64,000 bases of DNA from Actinernus sp. WN-2022 (lineage: Eukaryota; Cnidaria; Anthozoa; Actiniaria; Actinernidae): contig JAOWCC010000019.1 of the NCBI GenBank assembly GCA_030867875.1, positions 74,862,861 to 74,926,860 on the forward strand, read 5' to 3'. This document shows, piece after piece, positions 1 to 9,697 of this stretch. How positions within the stretch are numbered: the first letter of the stretch is position 1; each line of letters begins with the position of its first letter. The notes under the pieces were generated by a model, which saw only the letters and a list, made by a program, of their open reading frames with translations, did not search any database and was not told the origin of the DNA. The position numbers and the translations under genes were made by a program.

Positions 1-185
1 GGGCCGACCATTTGACTTTTGAGGGGTGTTTAAAAAAAATATCCTGCAAGCGGAAAAGCTTTGTTCTGGCTCCGCTTTTTTCGCAAAAAAAAATTCGTGC
101 AACAACACTGCTAAAGAAAAAAAAATCGAGCACAGACAAGAACACCCCCCCCCCCCCCCCCCTCAAAAGTCAAATGGTCGGCCCC
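1..185. mobile_element. Small inverted-repeat element (MITE-like), left edge at window start
   Basis: The first 26 bases (GGGCCGACCATTTGACTTTT then GAGGGG) are repeated as a perfect reverse complement at 159-184. The interior is about 130 bp, with A-runs and a 19-base C-run at 144-162. It has no coding capacity. The right arm has one further C (185), so the left tip probably lies one base outside the window. No target-site duplication can be judged because the left flank is missing. Confidence 0.75.
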
Positions 186-318
186 TTAGACATCACCCGG
201 CGTCATTAGACATCACCCGGCGTCATTAGACATCAACCGGCATCATTACACATCACCCACCGTCATTAGACATCACCCGGCATCATTAGACATCACCAGG
301 CGTCATTAGACATCACTT
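186..318. repeat. 20-bp tandem array, seven copies
   Basis: Copies start at 186, 206, 226, 246, 266, 286 and 306, with unit TTAGACATCACCCGGCGTCA and a few substitutions. There are no spacers, so it is a minisatellite. It directly abuts the inverted-repeat element on its left. Confidence 0.9.
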
Positions 319-319
319 A

Positions 320-2258
320 CATATAGACGATATTCGTATATCCCTATTAATCCACTGTAATCCACTGTTCCCTGTGAATTCCATGTGTTCCCTATAATCC
401 ACTGTATTCAATGTGTTCCCTGTAATCCACTGTATTCTCTGAGTTCCCTGTAATCCACTGTATTCCATGTAATCCACTGTAATCCCTGTATTCTCTGTAA
501 TCCACTGTATTCCCTGTAATCTACTGTGTTCCCTGTAATCCACTGTATTCCACCGTATTCCCTGTAATCCACTGTGTTCCCCGTAATCCACTGTATTCCC
601 CGTAATCCACTGTATTCCCCGTAATCCACTGTGTTCCCCGTAATCCACTGTGTTCCCTGTGATCCACTGTGCTCGATCAGCTGCAGGAGGCGGCCCAGCG
701 ACGTGTCTGCGGCAGTCTCCTGCGCGATGAGGGACCATGAGAGGGCCCCAAGTTTCCGAGCGTCATGGCGGATCGCCGCCATCAATGCAGACTCCACGAA
801 GTCAGGAACGCTGGTGGATCCAGTTGAGGCGCTATTCACCAAACCTGAAGGCGACGGTGCCTCGACGTAGCATAGGCGGCATGGTTAGACCTGCCAGGCA
901 AGTGTATGATTCCGAAGCGCCACGGCAGGGGCTTAGGTTGGTTACGACGACGAGATTGTCACACCACTTTGTAAAATATCGGGTCTGCTCGAGGCCCCAG
1001 GCGACGGCTAGGGCCTCACCCTTAATGGCAGCATATCGTTGCTCCGCGGATGACAGAAATCGAGAACCCGCCAGAGTGATCCGCCATCCTCCGGGGCAGC
1101 AGTCAGGGATGCCAGAAGGACAGCTGCAATGTTGCTGGAGGAGGAAGTACCCGATACCACGGCTCGACCAGTCAGGGCGCAAGCAGGTGCATCTCATCAT
1201 GTCAAAGATTTCCACACCTTGACGGATGGCTTCAATAATGGCCTGTTTCGATACTTGGAAAGCCTCCTCCAATTCGGCAGACCACGAGAACTTGCAACGT
1301 GGACTAAGGAAGGGCTTGAACGGCACCGTGGTATCGCGCAACTGGGCGTAGTTCGCCACCTGGTTCACAAGGCCAAACCAGCTGCAGATGTCAGTACGTA
1401 GTGGATGCTGGCGAGGGGAAGTCTTTGATGGCATCGAGGTATTTGGGCAGCGGCTCTGTGGTAGAGTCGGAGACCCTGAACCCTGCAAAGTCGACCGTCC
1501 TCTCTGCAAACTGGAATTTGTCAGGGTTCAATACAATTCCCGTCTGGCCCACGCGCTTGAGGAAGTCGATGGTCCGCCACCAGTGCTGCTCAAGGTCTGA
1601 ATTATAATGGGCGGTGTCGTCGACGCAGCGCTCCTTGCGTTCGAGAGAATGGCGTCGAATCGGCGATTGTAACCGTCCCCGACGAGAGGAAGCCCTAAGG
1701 CGCCCTTGTGTAGCGCCAGCGGCCAAACGGTGTGATAAAAGTGGTTAGGTGGCGATCAGAATGGCGCAGGGGGACGCTATGATAGCCGTTCCAGGCGTCA
1801 GTGACTGTTTTCCACGTGTTTTTTTCAGGATACGGCGCGCGAGGTGGAAGGGCGACTCCATGGCGAACGTCTCCCGCTTATAGAACTTGTTTAGTGGCGA
1901 AAGATCGACCGTCCGACGTGGTGAGCCGTCGTGCTTCCTCGTGATCACCATGCGATGACACCACGTCACTGGTTCGCCATACGGCACGCGTTCGATGATG
2001 CCGAGAGCTTCATCACGGAGAAGGTCTTCATATACCCGCTGCTGCCAATGCAGCGGAACATTGTCCGGCGTGTGGCATGCCTTGGGTGTGGCAGACGGGT
2101 CGACATGCATCTCGACCGGGGGCCCTTCCATGCAAGGCAGTGCGCGGTGGGGGCACGTGTTAAACGTGGAAGAGGCGTATCTGTCGAACAGCCAAGCCTT
2201 CATCCGCCCGTTATTCTCCGGTGTGCAAGGGAATGGCAGCACAGGTGGGCGTGGCGGC
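320..2258 (-). repeat. Left arm of a large inverted duplication
   Basis: This segment is the diverged reverse complement of 4549-7712. Both arms run from a short unique tip (at 320-345, mirrored at 7680-7712), through an array of the 19-bp unit, into the RT-RNase H part of a gypsy-like element, and stop at the same base (2258 against 4549). The left array is about 330 bp and the right about 1.5 kb, which explains the unequal arm lengths. Substitutions and small indels separate the arms, so it is not a simple read-through hairpin artefact. Confidence 0.85.
345..671 (-). repeat. 19-bp unit tandem array (left arm copy)
   Basis: Degenerate tandem copies of the reverse complement of GGATTACAGGGAATACAGT, with variant half-units such as TTCCCTGTGAATTCCATG near the outer tip. 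The array joins the retrotransposon fragment at 672, the same junction seen at about 6188 in the right arm. Confidence 0.9.
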
Positions 2259-2332
2259 ATTGCGATACGCTGAGGGCATGAACACATCGCGTCGCTTGAG
2301 GCGCCCGGCGCCAGGATGCCAAGGTTGAGCAT
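672..2332 (-). pseudogene. Ty3/gypsy-like reverse transcriptase-RNase H remnant (left copy)
   Basis: Read on the minus strand from 2332 downwards, the fragment encodes a pol segment of the Ty3/gypsy type. The RT includes SPLNKFYKRETFAMESPFHL-like sequence and a catalytic CVDD box (codons at 1616-1627). An RNase H-like region follows, with AEQRYAAIKGEALAVAWGLE at about 1000-1060. It is not intact: the frame shifts near a T-run at about 1818, and a 4-base difference near 1391 (absent from the right copy) gives a premature stop. No integrase follows; the element ends directly in the 19-bp array. A function as an active element is therefore unlikely. Family assignment rests on order and motifs and is secure at the RT level. 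Confidence 0.85.
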
Positions 2333-2603
2333 CGACTCGGTATATGGCTTGAACGGAGCTGCTGACGTAGACCATTGAGCGGCACGACGTCACTTCGCCG
2401 CGACGGGATTTCGTTGTAATCTTGGCGAAAAATGCTCCTTCGATTGAGATTTGCGAACGGTTGGCGGCTGACAAGCCGAGAGTGACGGGGAATAGATCGT
2501 CGCGTGAAAACCCGCATGCTAGGAAGTCCTTCAATGACCATAAATCCGATTGTGCGCCGGTGTCCGCAATGGCTGCGACTTCCGCGCGGGCGTTAGAACT
2601 CAA
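2211..2603 (-). pseudogene. Retropepsin-like aspartic protease part of the gypsy-like element
   Basis: A 130-codon open stretch holds AAIADTGAQSDLWSLKDF, the DTGA active-site box of retroviral-type aspartic proteases, at residues 14-17. It lies between the gag-like remnant upstream and the RT remnant downstream, the expected gag-PR-RT order on the minus strand. Its 3' end overlaps the start of the RT-containing frame. The right arm of the inverted duplication lacks it: that arm starts just after this domain. Confidence 0.8.
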
Positions 2604-2853
2604 GCATGTTAGGGCCTGGTTCAGGGGTCAAATTTCGGGTAAAAACTGTTTTCCTTATTTCAGCACAGCCAAGTATGGTAAGTACGCCAAGTTTCTCACG
2701 ATAATATATATCGCCATTCTTGACTACCTTAAGTGGTTTGTGTGTAGTAAAACGTGCCACGTGGTCTGTCACGTGACTTAGAACACGAAATCAGTAAATC
2801 AAAAACGCGGCTCCGAGTTTAAAACAGCTAGGATGATGACTGGATATGTTTAG
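2604..2853. other. Non-coding gap in the gypsy-like element
   Basis: AT-rich sequence between the protease and gag remnants. No open frame or repeat is recognised; it may be an insertion that split the polyprotein. Confidence 0.4.
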
Positions 2854-3612
2854 TTAAGGTTGAAGCCGCTGGTGGTTGCTGTTGGCGCCGGGATGAGGAG
2901 ACGGCAGATAGGGTCGACGACGGGAGGGCGTTGCGTGCCATCTCCTTGTTTTCAACATGAGCGATGATGTCGTTCCGCTGGCATTCTGAGGATATCGAAG
3001 GTCCCGGGTACTTCGCCGCGGATGTCTGATGTCGGATATCCCACTAAGGAGAACGTCTCGTATGACGTGATTAGTGTAGTCAACGCCCTTCCCGCACTCG
3101 CACTCGGCGGCAAAGGCGCAAGTCTCGGCCTTCCCACGCACCCTCGCCGCGAATGCCCGGAAGGATTCATCGCGCTCCTGACGTAGCTGCAGCAGTTCGG
3201 TGCGTAGAACGCCGGTGGCGACTGGGATTACCGCGAGAGAGCGCATGTCAGCGAGCAGTTGTGGCAGAGAGACCGAGGTGGCGTTGGGGTTGGCTTTCAA
3301 GAGGCTGACGCCGAGTTCAGTTGCTGCGCATTGAAACAGCTGTGAGGGTGCCGACGCATCGTCGATTCCTGATCCGACGCGGAAGACTTCCCAGTGGCGG
3401 ATGAACACATTCCATTCTTCAGTGGATACGCCGACGTCCACTTTGGGCCGCTCCAGCTTTGGGCCGCGAGGGACACGCACAGGTCCGGCTTCGGCGGGTA
3501 GCGCGGCTTGATGGGCGAGTCCATGATTAACAAGAAGGGCAATGACAAGCTGCTCCAAGACGTCCGTCGACTTGAAGTCGCAGCCGGGGACTGAGCATTC
3601 GACGACAACCAC
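2854..3612 (-). pseudogene. Gag-like polyprotein remnant of the gypsy-like element
   Basis: A 252-codon open frame. Its first 30 residues contain CSVPGCDF and NHGLAH, spaced like a C2H2 zinc finger at the N-terminus. A region around residues 85-175 (STEEWNVFIRHWEVF, then LLQLRQERDESFRAFAARVR) looks like the helical capsid-like part of Ty3/gypsy Gag proteins. A second cluster CAFAAECECGKG follows. The frame becomes low-complexity and basic after about residue 190, suggesting a shift. It sits upstream of the protease remnant on the same strand. There is no visible LTR. Confidence 0.7.
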
Positions 3613-3662
3613 GGTGATGACAGTCTGTGAGCCAGGAGAATGGTTTCGTCATAAAGAGACAA

Positions 3663-3983
3663 CCTTTTCGATGAGCTAAACTTTATTCAGTCAATGATGA
3701 CGAAACCATTCTGCAAAAGAATGGAGGAGACGATATTACATTAAAACTAAACGAAAGTGCCTATGGCAAGGAAATGTAATATAACTAATGAAACGGAAAC
3801 GCATAGTTAGCGAGATAACTAATTAATAACTCTGCACTTTTTACTAATTTTGCCTTGCTCTTTCCATTTCTGGCATTCATGTTTTTCTGGCACTAAATTA
3901 TGCTTGATTGACAGGCTAAAAAGGTCACGTGACCAGGTCCTGCAAAGGGCCTCTTCCGACAATAAACCCCTCCAATTTAATAT
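3663..3983. other. Unique spacer in the loop of the inverted duplication
   Basis: AT-rich sequence with no coding frame and no recognised element, between the gag-like remnant and the next 19-bp array. Confidence 0.5.
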
Positions 3984-4548
3984 TACAGTGGATTACAGGG
4001 AACATGTAGGCAATACAGTGGATTACAGGGAATACAGTGGATAACCGGAACACAGTGCGTGGATTACAGAGAATACAGTGGATTACAGGGAATACAGTGG
4101 ATTACAGGGAATACAGTGGATTACAGGGAATAAAGTGGATTACAGGGAACACAGGGAATACAGTGGATTACAGGGAATACAGTGGATTACAGGGAATACA
4201 GTGGCTTACGTACAGGGAATAAAGTGGATTACAGGGAACACAGGGAATACAGTGGATTACAGGGAATACAGTGGATTACAGGGAATACAGTGGATTACAG
4301 GGAATAAAGTGGATTACAGGGAACACAGGGAATACAGTGGATTACAGGGAATACAGTGGATTCAAGGCCGGCGGAAGAGGGGCATCTGGGGCGGCCGCGG
4401 CCGCCCCACTTTTTCGGCCAAGTTTGAAATTTTAGCTGACGTAATCATTTTAAAAATATGTAAAATTTCTCGGGAACATAGGAAATACAGTGGATTACAG
4501 GGAATACAGTGGATTACAGGGAACACAGAGAATACAGTGGACTACAGT
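3984..4548 (+). repeat. 19-bp unit tandem array (central copy) with an embedded insertion
   Basis: Tandem GGATTACAGGGAATACAGT units run 3984-4362 and resume at 4480-4548. Between them, 4363-4480 is a GC-rich segment containing GGGGCGGCCGCGGCCGCCCC followed by AT-rich sequence, apparently an inserted fragment. The array runs into the right-arm pol fragment at 4549. Confidence 0.9.
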
Positions 4549-6187
4549 GCCGCCACGCCCACCTGTGCTGCCATTCCCTTGCACACCGGAGAATAACGGG
4601 CGGATGAAGGCTTGGCTGGTCGACAGATACACCTCTTCCACGTTTAACACGTGCCCCCACCGCGCACTGCCTTACATGGAAGGGCCCCCGGTCGAGATGC
4701 ATGTCGACCCGTCTGCCACACCCAAGGCATGCCACACGCCGGCCAATGTTCCGCTGCATTGGCAGCAGCGGGTATATGAAGACCTTCTCCGTGATGAAGC
4801 TCTCGGCGTCATCGAACGCGTGCCGTATGGCGAACCAGTGACGTGGTGTCATCGCATGGTGATCACGAGGAAGCACGACGGCTCACCACGTCGGACGGTC
4901 GATCTTTCGCCACTAAACAAGTTCTATAAGCGGGAGACGTTCGCCATGGAGTCGCCCTTCCACCTCGCGCGCCGTATCCCGAAAAAAACACGTGGAAAAC
5001 AGTCACTGACGCCTGGAACGGCTATCATAGCGTCCCCCTGCGCCATTCTGATCGCCACCTAACCAATTTTATCACACCGTTTGGCCGCTGGCGCTACACA
5101 AAGGCGCCTCAGGGCTTCCTCTCGTCGGGGGACGGTTACAATCGCCGATTCGACGCCATTCTCTCGAACTTTGAGCGCAAGGAGCGCTGCGTCGACGACA
5201 CCGTCCATTATAATTCAGACCTTGAGCAGCACTGGTGGCGGACCATCGACTTCCTCAAGCGCGTGGGCCAGGCGGGAATTGTATTGAACCCTGAAAAATT
5301 CCAATTTGCAGAGAGGACGGTCGACTTTGCAGGGTTCAGGGTCTCCGACTCTACCACAGAGCCGCTGCCCCAATACCTCGGTGCCATCAAAGACTTCCCC
5401 TCGCCAGCATCCACTACTGACATCCGCAGCTGGTTTGGCCTTGTAAACCAGGTGGCGAACTACGCCCAGTTGCGCGATACCACGGTGCCGTTCAAGCCCT
5501 TCCTTAGTCCACGTTGCAAGTTCTCGTGGTCTGCCGAATTGGAGGAGGCTTTCCAAGTATCGAAACAGGCCATTATTGAAGCCATCCGTCAAGGTGTGGA
5601 AATCTTTGACATGATGAGACGCACCTGCTTGCGCCCTGACTGGTCGAGCCGTGGTATCGGCTACTTCCTCCTCCAGCAACATTGCAGCTGTCCTTCTGGC
5701 GTCCCTGACTGCTGCCCCGGAGGATGGCGGATCACCCTGGCGGGTTCGCGATTTATGCATGTCATCCGCGGAGCAACGATATGCTGCTATTGAGGGTGAG
5801 GCCCTTGCCGTCGCCTGGGGCCTCGAGCAGACCCGATATTTTACAAAGGGGTGTGACAATCTCGTCGTCGTAACCTACCTAAGCCCCTGGTGATAATATT
5901 TGGCCACCGGACATTGGACGAGATCACCAACTCGCGGCTGTTCCGGAATCATACACTTGCCTGGCAAGTCTAACCATGCCGCCGATGCTACGTCGAGGCA
6001 CCGTCGCCTTCAGGTTCGGTGAATAGCGCCTCAACTGGATCCACCAGCGTTCCTGACTTCGTGGAGTCTGCATTGATGGCGGCGATCCGCCATGACGCTC
6101 GGGAACTTGGGGCCCTCTCATGGTCCTTCATCGCGCAGGAGACTGCCGCAGAGACGTCGCTGGGCCGCCTCCTGCAGCTAATCGAGC
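4549..6187 (+). pseudogene. Ty3/gypsy-like reverse transcriptase-RNase H remnant (right copy)
   Basis: Inverted second copy of the 672-2258 fragment. The first frame (4549-5062) carries WCHRMVITRKHDGSPRRTVD and SPLNKF; it is lost at an A-run near 4982 and the homology continues in another frame. The CVDD catalytic box lies at 5188-5199, followed by a tether/RNase H-like region (TRPDWSSRGIGYFLL-like and SSAEQRYAAIEGEALAVAWG) up to about 5890. Several frame breaks show that it is dead. It is bounded on both sides by the 19-bp array, unlike the left copy, which has the array on only one side. Confidence 0.85.
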
Positions 6188-7690
6188 ACAGTGGATCACA
6201 GGGAACACAGGGAATACAGTGGATTACAGGAAATACAGTGGATTACAGGGATTACAGGGAACACAGTGGATTACGGGGAATACAGTGGATTACAGGGAAT
6301 ACAGTGGAATACAGTGGATTACAGTGGAATATAGGGAATACAGTGGAATACAGTGGATTACAGGGAATACAGTGGAATACAGGGAATACAGTGGAATACA
6401 GTGGAATACAGGGAATACAGTGGAATACAGTGGAATACAGTGGATTACAGTGGAATACAGGGAATACAGTGGAATACAGTGGATTACAGGGAATACAGTG
6501 GAATATTATTATTATTATTATACAGTGGATTACAGGGAATACAGTGGAATACAGTGGAATACAGTGGAATACAGTGGAATACAGTGGAATACAGTGGAAT
6601 ACAGTGGAATACAGTGGAATACAGTGGAATACAGTGGAATACAGTGGAATACAGTGGAATACAGTGGATTACAGAGAATACAGTGGATTACAGGGAATAC
6701 AGTGGATTACGGGGAATACAGTGGATTACAGGGAATACAGTGGATTACAGGGAATACAGTGGATTACAGGGAACACAGGGAATATTATTATTATTATTAT
6801 TATTATACAGTGGATTACAGGGAATACAGTGGAATACAGTGGATTACAGTGGAATACAGTGGATTACAGGGAATACAGGGAATACAGGGAATACAGTGGA
6901 TTACAGGGAACATAGGGAATACAGTGGATTACAGGGAATACAGTGGATTACAGGGAACACAGGGAATACAGTGGATTACAGGGAATACAGTGGATTACAG
7001 GGAATACAGTGGATTACAGGGAATACAGTGGATTACGGGGAATACAGTGGATTACGGGGAATACAGTGGATTACGGGGAATACAGTGGATTACGGGGAAT
7101 ACAGTGGATTACAGGGAACACAGGGAATATTATTATTATTATTATTATTATACAGTGGATTACAGGGAATACAGTGGAATACAGTGGATTACAGTGGAAT
7201 ACAGCAGTGGATTACAGGGAATACAGGGAATACAGGGAATACAGGGAATACAGTGGATTACAGGGAACATAGGGAATACAGTGGATTACAGGGAATACAG
7301 TGGATTACAGGGAACACAGGGAATACAGTGGATTACAGGGAATACAGTGGATTACAGGGAATACAGTGGATTACAAGGAATACAGTGGATTACAGGGAAT
7401 ATAGTGGATTACAGGGAATACAGGGAATAAATAGGGGATACAGTGGATTACAGGGATTACAGCGAATACAGTGGATTACAGCGAATACAGTGGATTACAG
7501 GGAATACAGTGGATTACAGGGAATACAGTGGATTACAGGGAACACAGGGAATACAGTGGATTACAGGGAATACAGTGGATTACAGGGAACACAGTGAATA
7601 CAGTGGATTACAGGGAACACATGGAATTCACAGGGAACACATGGAATTCACAGGGAACAGTGGATTACAGTGGATTACAATTAATAGGGA
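6188..7690 (+). repeat. Expanded 19-bp unit array with higher-order structure
   Basis: About 1.5 kb of GGATTACAGGGAATACAGT units built from two half-units (GGATTACAGG and GGAATACAGT). At 6540-6670 the 10-bp half-unit GGAATACAGT alone is repeated about a dozen times. Short (ATT)n tracts occur three times (about 6494-6521, 6784-6807 and 7127-7151), the last two in the same surrounding context, so a block of roughly 340 bp has itself been duplicated. No stop codon occurs in any frame of the plus strand over long stretches, giving overlapping frames of 298-436 codons. These are a by-product of the unit and I do not call them genes. Confidence 0.95.
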
Positions 7691-7712
7691 TATACGAATG
7701 TCGTCTATATGT

Positions 7713-8295
7713 AACTGATAGAAAACAGACTGCCGGACCACTACGTGACTGCCTACATGAACTTGAACAAAAACTCCAAAACACCTCAATGCACCACGGG
7801 AAATGTGTATGCGATGCTCGAAAGGACTTGTGGGGAAAAAATGGCCCATTCCGGATAACCCCCAACTCCCTCCCATGCACCCCCCCCCCCCCCCAAATAA
7901 TAAAATAAATAAAAACCGGGGCATAGCGGGGACATCGCGGGGATGTTCACTTTAAATTCAATATTAGTCAGAAAACGTCTTTTTCGCCGTGCATGTGCTA
8001 CACGTAGAAGTGCATGCAGGAACATTGATCAGGAGTTTCTTGGTGTTCTCACCATTTTCATCTCTTAAGGAAAGGCTCTTGTTAGCTCACTTCCACCTAA
8101 ACAAATATATGGAGGAGGCAATAATTGTAAGGTAATACCGATTTTGGAGCCCTGGGGGCGGGAGACTTCACCAGATTTTAATTCCCCGGGGTGCGGGAAC
8201 TTCACTGGTTTCCATGGTTACTCCGCTATGGCCACTTTTGAACGAGAAAGGGGCTGGGGCGAAGCATCTTTGCAAAACCGAACTCGCTCCACCCC
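7713..8295. other. Intergenic sequence with no recognised gene
   Basis: Contains a C-run at 7870-7883 and AT-rich sequence. Open frames are short and lack protein-like composition. No inverted repeat was recognised. Confidence 0.4.
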
Positions 8296-8359
8296 TAGTC
8301 TTCCTTCGCAGCCGTCATTTGTGACGTGACGACTCAAATAACGGCTGCGAAGGAGGCTA
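8296..8359. mobile_element. Short hairpin MITE
   Basis: The left part TAGTCTTCCTTCGCAGCCG is mirrored by CGGCTGCGAAGGAGGCTA, with a short GACGTGACGA-type centre, making an almost continuous 64-bp hairpin. It is non-coding. Confidence 0.65.
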
Positions 8360-8719
8360 CCCATCCCCCTACTCGTTTCTAAATTTAAAGTGGGCAATAA
8401 AATGTTTTGGTTACCATGGCCATCGCCCGACAGACTCTTTTTTTTTAAAGGAGCAAAAAAGAAATGTTAAAAACCACCCAATTGTTTGGAAAACGTCAGA
8501 AGCCCATTGGGCGTAAAACAAATAAAAAACGGATTGAAAATATTATTTTAAATTACACTTCTTTTCCGAGCTCTCTACGTAAATTGTCAATCCACAACTA
8601 GTAGAGGAAAAAGTAGTTGAGGAATACATGGACATTTTTACGCGAGTCTTCAAGCTGACGTGGTTCCAGATCCGCGATCAGTCCCCTAACGCGTTTTTTT
8701 TACCAACCGACCCACCATC

Positions 8720-9481
8720 GCGATCCTACGGTGGCTTATAAGGGACATGCCATGCCAGAGTACCAGATGTCAGATGCCACTAAGATACCAGATGCCACTA
8801 AGATGCCAGATAGCAGATAGCTAGGCCACAGGAAGCCAATGGCAACAGGGGTGGTAATTAGAGAGAATGTAAGGCGAAGTCATTTTCATCTGTAATTTGT
8901 TTCGAAAATGTCATAATTTTCTTTTGAAAAACGTTTTGCTATTAAAGATGTACCTTTACCTAATTTGTTATGTTGTTTTTGCGACGATTTTGGGCTGCTT
9001 AGATCTAGAGACTTCTTAAACATCGATTCCTCACAAACGTACGAGCCAAATGAGTGATAGTCTGTTGCCCCAGTAGCCCCAATTAGCCGTGAATTTTCTT
9101 TTAAAAAGCCTTCCCAATTGTCTTCCATCTTTTAAATGCCATTTCCCTAGCGATACATTGTCAGGCAACAAGTACATGGACCCTACTCAAAATGGACCAT
9201 GCTCAAAATGTGAAGTCCCACTTGAAATGAAACTACACTTGTTTGCCGATTTAAAACTACAGATCGGGCAAATTAGGTACATGATATATCTTTAATAGTA
9301 AAACGTTTTTAAAGAGAATTATGACCAGTTTTCGAAATAATTTACAAAATTAATGAATGAATTCGCCTTACATTCTCTCAAATAATTACCACCCCCTGTG
9401 GCAATGGGCTTCCTATGGCCTAGCTATCTGGCATCTCACATCCCAGTCTCGCATGTCCCCTATGAGCCACCGTACGATCCA
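8720..9481. mobile_element. Foldback element beside the MARCHF6 5' end
   Basis: The left arm 8720-8885 and right arm 9355-9481 are inverted, imperfect copies. Shared blocks include ACGGTGGCTTATAAGGGACA against its complement near 9460, and GGTGGTAATTAGAGAGAATG against the complement near 9380. The left arm has extra tandem AGATGCCACTA-like copies at about 8765-8815. The interior (8886-9354) has short open frames without recognisable domains. The element ends about 190 bp before the first MARCHF6 codon, so it lies in the promoter region. Confidence 0.75.
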
Positions 9482-9514
9482 GGGGGCAATGGTAAACCAT
9501 TTTTTTTATTGGGA

Positions 9515-9666
9515 TGGCCTAAGTAGGAAAAAAGATGATTAAATAACGGTCCGAGCCAGGAATTCGGAGCGCGCGCATTGCAATGCATTTTGGGTAATAT
9601 TATGTCACAATGCACCATGGGATGATTGCCTCATTTGCGTGTTTCACATACGAAACAGAAAGTATA
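9515..9666 (+). promoter_or_regulatory. Putative promoter and 5' UTR of MARCHF6
   Basis: This is the sequence just upstream of the start codon. It has a small GC-rich block (GGAGCGCGCGCATTGCAATG at 9567-9586) in AT-rich surroundings and no TATA box at a fixed distance. The start context is good (A at -3, G at +4). The transcription start cannot be placed from sequence alone. Confidence 0.35.
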
Positions 9667-9697
9667 ATGGACGACCTGGACGATAGAGAGAGCGAAG
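9667..9697 (+). CDS. MARCHF6: MARCHF6 exon 1 (start codon)
   Basis: Encodes [10 protein letters not shown] plus one base. The acidic leader resembles the short acidic N-terminus of the family. Donor is GAAG|GTATCT. It is the least certain exon because so few residues support it. Confidence 0.8.

Larger units (their letters stand above)
4549..7712 (+). repeat. Right arm of the large inverted duplication
   Basis: Reverse-complement partner of 320-2258 (see that entry). The outer tip, including TATACGAATGTCGTCTATAT at 7690-7709, mirrors ATATAGACGATATTCGTATA at 321-340. Confidence 0.85.

Noticed and set aside
6120..7597. Overlapping open frames of 298, 414 and 436 codons
   Set aside because: They are the three frames of one 19-bp array and encode only the repeat cycle; no start context or domain supports a gene.
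8886..9128. 80-codon minus-strand frame inside the foldback element
   Set aside because: No recognisable domain, no neighbouring coding support, and located within a repeat.
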